Assembly (NCBI GenBank): GCA_009885275.1
Contig: VFKY01000159.1
Location: 1 to 6,409, forward strand
Reading direction: 5' to 3'
Source: Verrucomicrobiota bacterium
GTDB lineage: Bacteria; Verrucomicrobiota; Verrucomicrobiia; Verrucomicrobiales; Verrucomicrobiaceae
Length of the DNA: 6,409 nucleotides
In this document: piece by piece, positions 1-6,320 of the stretch
Layout: each line of letters starts with the position of its first letter
Position numbering within the stretch: the stretch's first letter is position 1
The notes under the pieces: model-generated
Told to the model about the DNA's origin: nothing
The model's input: the letters and a program-made list of their open reading frames with translations, nothing else
Databases searched by the model: none
Program-made: the position numbers and the translations under genes

Positions 1-239
1 CGAAGGAAGTGAAAGAGTCTGAGCATGGTAAAATGATTATCTATGAAAATAAAAAGACCGGAGAAGTTTATATTATACGTGATCCCGAATTGAAGCTGGA
101 TGAAATGGAATCGATGCAAGATGAAGTCGCTATGCTTCTAGGTTTTGGTGGTCCAGCGGCAGAAGCGGCTGCGGCAGTAGGCATGAAAATTACGTCTGAA
201 GGAAAGATTGAAGTGGTCGATAAATCTTCGGAAGCGTAA
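1..239 (+). CDS. C-terminal part of an unrecognised acidic protein (5' partial)
   Basis: This reading frame is open from the left edge (first full codon at base 3) to a TAA stop at 237-239, giving about 78 residues. A GTG at 9 and an in-frame ATG at 33 could serve as starts. The GAAGGA just before the GTG is too close to act as a normal ribosome binding site, and the ATG has no such site, so I read this as the tail of a longer protein beginning outside the window. The segment is rich in Glu, Asp and Lys. It has a hydrophilic stretch containing KTGEVYIIRDPE, then a helical-looking acidic stretch, then a small-residue segment GFGGPAAEAAAAVG, and a charged C-terminus. There is no membrane segment or catalytic motif that I recognise. 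It converges on the UbiB-like gene, with 68 bp between the two stop codons and no clear terminator there. Function unknown; a small stand-alone protein is the alternative. Confidence 0.6.
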   Translation, partial: KEVKESEHGKMIIYENKKTGEVYIIRDPELKLDEMESMQDEVAMLLGFGGPAAEAAAAVGMKITSEGKIEVVDKSSEA

Positions 240-307
240 TCTGTTATGCTGCCGTGAATAGGTGTTTTAACGTTAATATGAATAACCCCCACTGCAATTT
301 TGAGGCA

Positions 308-1948
308 TTATTCATTGCGCCAGACTTTCCAGAGCAGTCGTAGTCCAAGTAATGTGCTGATGGAGAATCCTGCCAGCCCAAGGATGGAGTGCTCGCCAAT
401 GAGTGGTGGAACTTTGTTGCTCAGCAACATGGATGAACTGAGAAAGAGTGCGCTGCTTAGCATGCCCATGACGAGACGATTTACCGCAGGTTCAAGGCGG
501 CGATGTTCAAGGTGGATGTCGAATTTCCCTTCCTGTACTTGATGGAAAAGCTCCATCAATCCACGTGGGAAGTGTTGTGCGAAGTAACGCCACTCACTGA
601 GCATTCGGTGTGCTTTTTTCAACTGTCTGCGTGGTGACATCTGTCGCAAAAAAACTTTCTGTTGATAGGGACCGATTATTTCAATGAGATTCAGTGTGGG
701 GCTCAGGAGTTTGGATGTGCCCTCCAGCATCACGAGCGTTTTTATGATCTGCGACATCGCACTGGGTAAAATAAGCCGGTAGCGTGAAATGGAGTGAGCG
801 ACCTCGTTCAAGGCATTGCCAAGCTGAAATCGTTCAATAGGTTGACTCCCATAGAAGGATACAAAGTCAGCGAGGTCACTACTGAACGCCGCTTCATTAA
901 AACCTGATGGAGGCATGCATACTCGCGTGATAATGCGTGCGAGTAATGGCGCATCGTGGCTTGCGACTGTTACAAGAATTTCCTCAATGTTCTCTCGGAG
1001 GCTTTCATCAATGCGTCCAACCATTCCGCAATCCATAATGCCTAGCGTGCCGTCATCCATGACGAGCAAATTCCCCGGATGTGGATCAGCGTGGTAAAAG
1101 CCATCACGGAAGATCATGTCCATCCATAGGGTCGCACCTCGTCGAGCAAGTTCATCGCGATTGATCGTGATTTGGTCAAGTCCGTTTGAATCACGCAAAC
1201 TTATGCCTTTAAGCATTTCCATTGTAAGCACTTTACTCGTGCTCAATTCTGGAAACACTCTCGGAAAGCGCACGGTCTTGTTGGTTTCAAAATTCGTTGT
1301 GAATTGCTGGATGTTTCGTTCCTCACGCTTGAAGTCGAGTTCGCGTAATAATGAGCGGCGAAATTCTGCAACTACGGCTACTGGTTGATATCGTTTTAGT
1401 TCGGATGATTTCTCAGCCAGTTCTGCAAGCCATCTTAGAATATCTAGATCAGCAAGGATTCGGTTTTCGATATCAGGATGCTGTACCTTCACGACTACGC
1501 AGGTGCCATCATGCAAGATGCCGCGATGCACTTGACCGATGGATGCTGAGGCCATCGGCTCTGCGTCGAACTCCGCAAACAGCTCATGCACGGATTTTCC
1601 GAGCTCAGCTCCAATGGTGGCTTGTGCTGAGTCTGGAGGATCGGGCGGGACATCGGTTTGCAGTTTTACTAGCTCCTCCGCTATCTCCCAGCCAACAAGG
1701 TCGCCACGAGTGCTGAGCATCTGGCCCAGCTTGATGTATGTGGTGCCAAGTTCGGATACGGCGAGGCGAATGCGTGTCGGACGCGATTGCTCCGTGAGCA
1801 GTTCGCCATCACGACTGGTGAAGTATTTCTTTGGTAGATTGAAACCGAAATTCGCGAGCCAGTCGGCCAAGCCATACTTTGCGAGGATGCTGCCAACTTC
1901 GCCAACCCTGCGGGCATGACGAGTTAGTTGTTCGGGAATCAAACTCAT
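308..1948 (-). CDS. AarF/ABC1/UbiB-type atypical protein kinase family protein
   Basis: Member of the ABC1/ADCK/UbiB family of atypical kinase-like ATPases, which support isoprenoid quinone synthesis or lipid homeostasis at the inner membrane. From the ATG at 1948 it is 546 residues, the length of E. coli UbiB. The family hallmarks appear in order: KLGQ at 73-76 (the KxGQ motif), an Ala/Ser-rich nucleotide loop with SIGQVH at 136-141, the VVVKVQ lysine at 154, ELDF near 203, the catalytic-loop HADPHPGN at 286-293, and DCG at 306-308 in place of DFG. Two hydrophobic helices at about 492-510 and 521-540 form the usual C-terminal membrane anchor. The frame stays open 70 residues further upstream, but that part lies inside the neighbouring gene and looks unlike the family, so I chose the internal start. 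It has no clear ribosome binding site and lies 19 bp after the upstream stop, so it is probably co-transcribed. If the host makes only menaquinone, the target is not ubiquinone; I cannot tell the substrate. Confidence 0.93.
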   Translation of the reverse strand: MSLIPEQLTRHARRVGEVGSILAKYGLADWLANFGFNLPKKYFTSRDGELLTEQSRPTRIRLAVSELGTTYIKLGQMLSTRGDLVGWEIAEELVKLQTDVPPDPPDSAQATIGAELGKSVHELFAEFDAEPMASASIGQVHRGILHDGTCVVVKVQHPDIENRILADLDILRWLAELAEKSSELKRYQPVAVVAEFRRSLLRELDFKREERNIQQFTTNFETNKTVRFPRVFPELSTSKVLTMEMLKGISLRDSNGLDQITINRDELARRGATLWMDMIFRDGFYHADPHPGNLLVMDDGTLGIMDCGMVGRIDESLRENIEEILVTVASHDAPLLARIITRVCMPPSGFNEAAFSSDLADFVSFYGSQPIERFQLGNALNEVAHSISRYRLILPSAMSQIIKTLVMLEGTSKLLSPTLNLIEIIGPYQQKVFLRQMSPRRQLKKAHRMLSEWRYFAQHFPRGLMELFHQVQEGKFDIHLEHRRLEPAVNRLVMGMLSSALFLSSSMLLSNKVPPLIGEHSILGLAGFSISTLLGLRLLWKVWRNE

Positions 1949-1967
1949 AGCTTTGCAACGAGAGAGA

Positions 1968-2612
1968 TCAGTGGCGTAACTTGTCGCCTGCTTGCTGGAG
2001 GCGTTTACCGAGTTCAGAGAACAACACTCCAGCAGCTTGTTGCGCGGCGGCCGTACCTGCTTGAACGGATTCACGGCCCAGTGTGACAGGGTTTTGAACG
2101 GCAGCGGTGATGGCTGACTCCAAAGAAGGCCACACATTAAGTAGTGTTTGCTTCGCATGAGCCGTAACGGTGCTCACTTGTTGAGAGCCATGTCCAATCA
2201 GTCGGCTTGTCGCATCACTGACAATGGTTACAAACACCTTGCCAATCACCTGGAAGTTCTTCGCGATTTTGTCGAGATCATCTTTTGCAAAATGAACTCC
2301 ACTCGCGCTCGATTCATCGAGTGTCAGTCGCACTGCTTGCGCTGATTTAGTTAACCCATCAAGTAACCCATCTACGACCGAGTGGAGCACACTATTAGTC
2401 TTGTTTGGTAAGGCGTCATTTGCCGCCTCAGTTGCACCTTCGATTACGGCTTTCACCAATTGTTCAAGACCGTCCTTGGTCTGATAAAACTTGCCAGTCG
2501 TGTCTATGACAAGTTGTGAAATCTCCACTTTCACATCAGTGCCTCGTTTCACAATTTCCTCGGCCTTATGTTTGAGTTGAGCGATAAGCTGATCGATTTG
2601 GTCTGTGCTCAT
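1968..2612 (-). CDS. helical phasin-like / DUF6781-like protein of unknown function
   Basis: A 214-residue soluble protein, predicted almost entirely alpha-helical, with no signal peptide and no clear membrane segment. The N-terminal 60 residues are charged and amphipathic. The pattern of a predicted helix (about 8-22), a second helix with VEISQLVIDTTGKFYQ (about 29-44) and a third with LVKAVIEGATEAAND (52-66) resembles, from memory, the DUF6781 group of uncharacterised proteins and more loosely the phasins. A central segment, HFAKDDLDKIAKNFQVIGK (107-125), fits the same pattern. The C-terminal third is rich in Ala and Gln (AAAQQAAG at 188-195) and may form a coiled coil. The ATG at 2612 is the only reasonable start, though no Shine-Dalgarno sequence precedes it. 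It lies directly upstream of the UbiB-like kinase with a 19 bp gap, suggesting a shared transcript and possibly a shared membrane- or lipid-related role. The family assignment is tentative; that this is a real gene is much surer. Confidence 0.8.
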   Translation of the reverse strand: MSTDQIDQLIAQLKHKAEEIVKRGTDVKVEISQLVIDTTGKFYQTKDGLEQLVKAVIEGATEAANDALPNKTNSVLHSVVDGLLDGLTKSAQAVRLTLDESSASGVHFAKDDLDKIAKNFQVIGKVFVTIVSDATSRLIGHGSQQVSTVTAHAKQTLLNVWPSLESAITAAVQNPVTLGRESVQAGTAAAQQAAGVLFSELGKRLQQAGDKLRH

Positions 2613-2641
2613 GGTCGTGAAGTTATTAATTCTTTAGTGCT

Positions 2642-2670
2642 ATCTGTTTGTATCGAAGTAAGTATGTCAA
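2642..2670 (-). promoter_or_regulatory. possible promoter for the phasin-like/UbiB-like pair
   Basis: On the minus strand a perfect TTGACA (2670-2665) lies 53 bases upstream of the ATG at 2612. With a 17 bp spacer the -10 position reads ACAGAT (2647-2642), which is a poor match to TATAAT. The 126 bp gap after prfC leaves room for a separate promoter. The weak -10 keeps this speculative. Confidence 0.22.
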
Positions 2671-2738
2671 TGATATGAATCAAAGTCCATGGTCATCAGT
2701 ACTCGATTTGAAGGTTTCTCATAAAATAGTAGTGTGCC

Positions 2739-4376
2739 CTAAAATGGATAAGAGCTAATTTCAAAGCGATCAGAGTTCTTGGATTCAAAATAACTGGCGC
2801 TGAGTTTATCCGGAAAAACGGTCACCCAATTTCCCACTGAATCGGTGAGCAGTGTGGTGTTCATTGACATCGTGATATCGGGACGTTCTGCGCGACTGGC
2901 CGTGGTGTCAGGTTCAGTGCCCTTTTTTCGAAACCACCGAATGTGCGACCATGAAGTAGTCTCAATGCGGCACTCCGCACCGTATTCGCTTTCGAGGCGA
3001 TATTTAAGCACTTCAAATTGAAGTGGTCCTACGGCACCGAGGAGAGGAAGGCGCAGGGTCGAGCCAAACAACTCAAATGCTTGAGCGAGTCCTTCCTTGA
3101 GTAATTGATCTAAGCCTTCTCTAAAGCGTTTAAATTTAGCGGTATTAGAGTTGTGTAGCCAAGCAAAACATTCTGGTGCAAAACGTGGCATTTCATCGAA
3201 CGAAATTTTAGGATCATCCGCCAAAGTATCACCGATGAGGAAGTCATTGTTGCCTACGATGCCAACCACATCGCCGGGCCAAGCGGTATCCACCGTTTCA
3301 CGCTCTTGGGCAAAGAGGCGCTGAGAATTTGCCAATCTTATTTGCTTCTGATTACGTGTGTTGATGACATTCATGTCACGTTTGAATTCGCCTGAAACGA
3401 TGCGAATGAAGGCAACGCGATCGCGATGCTTGGGATTCATGTTGGCTTGGATCTTGAATATGAATCCTGAAAAAGTAGGTTCTTCTGGTAGAATCTCACG
3501 ACCTTTACTGGATCGAGGTGCGGGAGGTGGCGCAAGTGTTAGAAAGCGATCCAGCATCATTTGGACGCCAAAGTTGTTGGCTGCACTGCCAAAGAATACG
3601 GGCGTTACCTTTCCTGCGCGGATGCGTTCTTCGGAAAACTTTTCGCCGGCAGCGTCCAATAATTCCAATTCATCACTTGCTTGATTATAGACATGTTCCG
3701 GAAGAGAATTTCGAACAATAGGATCATGAAAATTGCTTACGCTTACCGGCGCACGATGAGCTCCGTGTGTTACACGCTCAAACATATGAACGGTATTGTC
3801 TTCACGGTTGAAGACGCCCTTGAAATCTCGACCATCGCCCAAGGGCCAATTAATAGGGCAGGAAGCGATGCCTAGCACGGTTTCCAGTTCATCCAACAGC
3901 TTCAGCGGTGGAATGGCAGGACGATCCATCTTGTTGATAAATGTAAAAATGGGGACGCCTCGTCTGCGGCATACTTCAAAAAGCTTTAGCGTTTGAGCCT
4001 CAATACCATTGCCGGCATCGATGACCATCACAGCAGCGTCCACGGCGGTCAGTACGCGATAAGTGTCTTCTGAAAAGTCGCGGTGGCCTGGTGTGTCGAG
4101 TAAATTGATGACGCAGTCTTTGTATTCGAACTGAAGAACTGTCGAAGAGACAGAGATGCCACGCTGCTTTTCCATATCCATCCAGTCACTGGCGGTTGCG
4201 CGTTGGTTTTTGCGGGCGGTTACACTTCCAGCCAGTTGCACGGCGCCGCCATAGAGGAGAAATTTTTCTGTTAAGGTTGTTTTACCGGCATCAGGGTGAG
4301 AAATGATGGCAAAAGTGCGACGGCGACTGATTTCAGTGAGAGAAGCTGGACTTGAAGCAACGGAGAGCGAGGACAT
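2739..4376 (-). CDS. prfC: peptide chain release factor 3 (RF3)
   Basis: RF3 is the cytoplasmic translational GTPase that removes RF1 or RF2 from the ribosome after peptide release and contributes to post-termination quality control. The 545-residue product is slightly longer than E. coli RF3 (529), mainly through a roughly 16-residue N-terminal extension before EISRRRTFAIISHPDAGKTT, the family's typical opening. GTPase motifs are intact: G1 SHPDAGKT at 26-33, switch I RGIS at 72-75, G3 DTPGH at 94-98, G4 NKMD at 148-151 and G5-type GSAANNFG at 263-270. The beta-barrel domain 2 follows (about 300-390), then the RF3 C-terminal domain containing GAVGPLQFEVLKYRLESEYG (447-466), which separates RF3 from EF-G and BipA. 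The ATG at 4376 is the likeliest start but has no Shine-Dalgarno sequence. The upstream gene on the same strand ends 78 bp away and the next begins 126 bp downstream, so it may be transcribed alone or with either. No defect is seen. Confidence 0.97.
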   Translation of the reverse strand: MSSLSVASSPASLTEISRRRTFAIISHPDAGKTTLTEKFLLYGGAVQLAGSVTARKNQRATASDWMDMEKQRGISVSSTVLQFEYKDCVINLLDTPGHRDFSEDTYRVLTAVDAAVMVIDAGNGIEAQTLKLFEVCRRRGVPIFTFINKMDRPAIPPLKLLDELETVLGIASCPINWPLGDGRDFKGVFNREDNTVHMFERVTHGAHRAPVSVSNFHDPIVRNSLPEHVYNQASDELELLDAAGEKFSEERIRAGKVTPVFFGSAANNFGVQMMLDRFLTLAPPPAPRSSKGREILPEEPTFSGFIFKIQANMNPKHRDRVAFIRIVSGEFKRDMNVINTRNQKQIRLANSQRLFAQERETVDTAWPGDVVGIVGNNDFLIGDTLADDPKISFDEMPRFAPECFAWLHNSNTAKFKRFREGLDQLLKEGLAQAFELFGSTLRLPLLGAVGPLQFEVLKYRLESEYGAECRIETTSWSHIRWFRKKGTEPDTTASRAERPDITMSMNTTLLTDSVGNWVTVFPDKLSASYFESKNSDRFEISSYPF

Positions 4377-4454
4377 GGCAAATTGAAAGAGCGGACGATA
4401 AGCTGAAATGGTGAAAAGTGAAGCGCTCAGTGTGAAAGTGTTAGAAACTTCCGA

Positions 4455-5141
4455 TCATCGTTTTCGAAAGCGCATTGCTAAAATCAAAAGAGGAAGCATC
4501 AGGATTGCCAGCCACATGTAGGATGAGCTTTTCACTTCAGCGGGATGAATTTTGGCTGGCAACGCAAACTCAACACTGGTTTCGCCTCCAAATAATGATT
4601 GTGGCTTACGTTCATTGAGACCTTCGATGCTGTTTACCAGAATGAGTCCCACGGGGCACTCTTTGCTCACTGTCAGAGTGAATTTATCATCAGAGGTTGG
4701 AAGAGGCCCTGTGTATACCGCCAGCAAGTGAATTTCAGCACTACTGGCCTCTAAGGGGAGGAAGGAAGAGCTATCGATAGGGGTAATCAGCCAGGTGCCT
4801 TTGATGAGTGTTTCTCCGACTTTAAATAGAAGAATACGGTCAATATAGCTGATTGCTGTACTGAGGGAATTTGCTTTTTCGCTCTCATCTTGATCAAGCC
4901 ACCAAAAAGCAGGCACAGGAGGCAGGGAAGAGGGCTGAGGGGCTAGAAAGAGCCGCGGGTCGAGATTCACTCTGAATGTGGCTGTCCTTTGTGGTGTAAA
5001 TTCCGCCTCAACCACTAGCGTGGGAACAGGGTGAGCCACCGCTACGCTGAAAAACAAGGCCCATATAATCACTACACTCGTTAAATAGGATTGAAACATG
5101 GGTGAAAAATGACGTTGAATGCAATTAATGACAATCTTCAT
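4455..5141 (-). CDS. periplasmic protein with signal peptide and C-terminal membrane anchor, resembling the HupE/UreJ N-terminal domain
   Basis: A 228-residue protein predicted to be exported and held at the inner membrane. A hydrophobic signal segment (about 19-36) ends in AVA followed by HPVP, a good signal peptidase I site after residue 36. A second hydrophobic helix at about 208-223 is followed by RFRKR, which would leave the C-terminus in the cytoplasm and the roughly 170-residue middle in the periplasm. That middle, beginning AHPVPTLVVEAEF and continuing through RVNLDPRLF, KGTW at 114-117 and LFGGETS at 183-189, resembles from memory the periplasmic N-terminal region of HupE/UreJ-type membrane proteins in Verrucomicrobiota. 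Here it stands alone, without the multi-helix membrane part. Two starts are possible: the ATG at 5141, or Met15 at 5099, which still keeps the signal segment. Neither has a ribosome binding site. It is divergent from the FHA-cyclase gene and upstream of prfC. Function unknown; the family link is tentative. Confidence 0.82.
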   Translation of the reverse strand: MKIVINCIQRHFSPMFQSYLTSVVIIWALFFSVAVAHPVPTLVVEAEFTPQRTATFRVNLDPRLFLAPQPSSLPPVPAFWWLDQDESEKANSLSTAISYIDRILLFKVGETLIKGTWLITPIDSSSFLPLEASSAEIHLLAVYTGPLPTSDDKFTLTVSKECPVGLILVNSIEGLNERKPQSLFGGETSVEFALPAKIHPAEVKSSSYMWLAILMLPLLILAMRFRKR

Positions 5142-5181
5142 TAACAGTTACAAAATGGGGCTTAAGGAGCTTGAAAAGTTG

Positions 5182-5242
5182 TGACTTTGATGTTTTCCAT
5201 TATTTTGAACGAGATTAATATAAACCAAATCTTGACTTTATG
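5182..5242. promoter_or_regulatory. divergent intergenic region with a spaced direct repeat and AT-rich promoter-like sequence
   Basis: The 130 bp between the two divergent genes must hold the start signals of both. I see a direct repeat, TGACTTTGATG at 5182-5192 and TGACTTTATG at 5233-5242, with starts 51 bp apart, close to five helical turns. The first copy overlaps a small inverted repeat, AAAGT-N4-ACTTT (5175-5188). TATAAA at 5219-5224 could be a -10 element for the rightward gene, but no good -35 lies upstream of it. TTGACT at 5232 has no convincing -10. Regulatory use is a guess. Confidence 0.25.
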
Positions 5243-5257
5243 CCACTCACTCGGTTC

Positions 5258-5268
5258 AAAGGAGGTGA
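5258..5268 (+). promoter_or_regulatory. near-perfect Shine-Dalgarno sequence of the FHA-cyclase gene
   Basis: AAAGGAGGTGA is complementary over eleven bases to the usual 3' end of bacterial 16S rRNA. The GGAGG core ends 6 bases before the ATG at 5272, an ideal spacing, so it fixes that start codon. None of the other genes in the window has anything comparable, which suggests efficient translation of this one. Confidence 0.85.
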
Positions 5269-5271
5269 CAC

Positions 5272-6186
5272 ATGGGAGCTAATCTTAAACTACTGACCGG
5301 CGACAAATTGTTTGTGCTGGAAGATTTCAACATGATCGGGCGCAGCGAAGAAGCGTCGATCCGCATTGATGATGCCGGTATTTCGCGTCAACACGCATCT
5401 ATCAGACGGGAGGGCGGGCATTATTGGCTGGTCGATCTTGGCAGCGCCAATGGCTGCTATGTCAATGACATGGCCCTTACCAGCGCGCAAGCACTGAGGA
5501 GTGGTGATAAGCTACAGATAGGGGGCGCCGTCTTTATATTTGATCAAAATGAGGGGAGCGGTGGCTATCAAACGACCAGAGTAGGCATGAAAACACAGGT
5601 GCTGAAACGCAATCTCGTGGCCATGAAAAGAACTCAAGCCACGTTGCTAGTGGGTGATCTTAAGGGGTTCACGCATCTTAGTTCGCAGATTCCTGCTGAG
5701 CAGCTCGCAGAATTGCTTAGGGAGTGGTATGCCGACTGTAATGCCATCATGAAACGCAATGGAGCGATGATTGACAAGTTCATTGGAGACTGTGTTTTCG
5801 CTTATTGGCCGAGTGTGGGTGATGATATTCGCGCAAAAGCGGTGGAAGCCGCTCGTGCTCTGCGTGCTGCGGAAATCGACGCACAGTCCCCCATGAGAAA
5901 GAAATTGAGAGAATCTAAAGGTATTATTTTAGACTGTCGCATCGGACTTCACTTGGGAGAAGTTGCCTTGGGAGCCATGGGAAAGGGGATTAATACCGCT
6001 CTTGGCGACGCCGTGAACCTTGCTTTTCGGATTGAAGGGCTTACTCGCCAGACTAATAAACAGGTTTTGGCTAGCTCAGCCTTCTTAGAGGGATGGGAAG
6101 ATGGGGCTCCGCTTTTTGAAACATGTGGAGAATTTGATGTCAAAGGGCACCCCGTGAAATTGGAAGTATTTTCACTCAAGTTTTGA
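5272..6186 (+). CDS. FHA domain-containing class III adenylate cyclase
   Basis: A 304-residue cytoplasmic signalling enzyme predicted to make cAMP from ATP. The N-terminal forkhead-associated (FHA) domain, about residues 4-92, binds phosphothreonine; its key positions are all present: G23-R24-S25, S38 and H41 in SRQH, and N60-G61 in GSANG. A short polar linker (about 93-118) leads to a class III cyclase domain (about 122-304). The catalytic set appears complete: metal-binding D129 in GDLKGFT and D173 in KFIGDCVF, base-recognition K169 and T242, and transition-state N249 and R253 in GDAVNLAFR. A Lys/Thr pair at the base-recognition positions is the class IIIb pattern, seen in cyanobacterial CyaC, and favours ATP over GTP. 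No membrane segment or signal peptide is present. Class III enzymes act as dimers. The start is fixed by an excellent Shine-Dalgarno sequence. The gene appears monocistronic, followed by a possible terminator. Activity and FHA ligand are inferred, not shown. Confidence 0.95.
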   Translation: MGANLKLLTGDKLFVLEDFNMIGRSEEASIRIDDAGISRQHASIRREGGHYWLVDLGSANGCYVNDMALTSAQALRSGDKLQIGGAVFIFDQNEGSGGYQTTRVGMKTQVLKRNLVAMKRTQATLLVGDLKGFTHLSSQIPAEQLAELLREWYADCNAIMKRNGAMIDKFIGDCVFAYWPSVGDDIRAKAVEAARALRAAEIDAQSPMRKKLRESKGIILDCRIGLHLGEVALGAMGKGINTALGDAVNLAFRIEGLTRQTNKQVLASSAFLEGWEDGAPLFETCGEFDVKGHPVKLEVFSLKF

Positions 6187-6190
6187 GTGC

Positions 6191-6239
6191 TGTGAATCAC
6201 GGAAGATATTTTCCTTAAAATAAGTGGTCACATTTTTTT
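6191..6239 (+). terminator. possible weak factor-independent terminator after the FHA-cyclase gene
   Basis: Starting 5 bases after the TGA, TGTGA (6191-6195) can pair with TCACA (6228-6232), enclosing an inner GGAA/TTCC pairing (6201-6204 with 6211-6214). A run of seven T follows at 6233-6239. The T-run directly after the stem fits a terminator, but the stem is short and interrupted. Confidence 0.3.
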
Positions 6240-6302
6240 CGTCGGGCACATCCAGCGAATGAAAAACTTTGAATGCGTTCCAAAAAAACGCGTCTGAACC
6301 AC

Positions 6303-6308
6303 TATTAT
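6303..6308 (+). promoter_or_regulatory. possible -10 element of the lipoprotein gene
   Basis: TATTAT lies 12 bases before the ATG at 6321. No good -35 is seen 17 bp upstream, and transcription from here would give a leader of only a few bases. Slightly upstream, GCGTT (6275-6279) and AACGC (6287-6291) form a 5 bp inverted repeat around an A-rich loop, of unknown meaning. Weak evidence. Confidence 0.18.
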
Positions 6309-6320
6309 CCGAAAAATTCT

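Noticed and set aside
68..292. Minus-strand frame of 74 residues opposite the left-edge gene
   Set aside because: It has no start signal, is low in complexity, and overlaps the better-supported plus-strand frame.
240..307. Bidirectional terminator between the two convergent genes
   Set aside because: The only palindrome is TTAACGTTAA (267-276), which is AT-rich with no loop and no T-run on either side; too weak to call.
1351..1919. Two plus-strand open frames of 121 and 126 residues opposite the UbiB-like gene
   Set aside because: They lie wholly antisense to a well-supported kinase gene, have no ribosome binding site, and their compositions (rich in Arg, Ser and Pro) look like antisense shadows.
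1949..2158. N-terminal extension of the UbiB-like frame by 70 residues to an ATG at 2158
   Set aside because: The extension lies inside the coding region of the upstream gene, does not resemble the family, and the internal start gives the standard 546-residue length.
3358..3996. Several plus-strand open frames opposite prfC
   Set aside because: They overlap one another and lie antisense to a clearly conserved gene with intact GTPase motifs; no domain is recognisable in them.
5180..5195. CRP-like half-site TGTGA upstream of the cyclase gene
   Set aside because: The expected TCACA half is absent at the proper spacing, so cAMP-CRP feedback is not supported.
5949..6200. Minus-strand frame of 83 residues opposite the cyclase C-terminus
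   Set aside because: It is antisense to conserved catalytic sequence of the cyclase and has no independent support.
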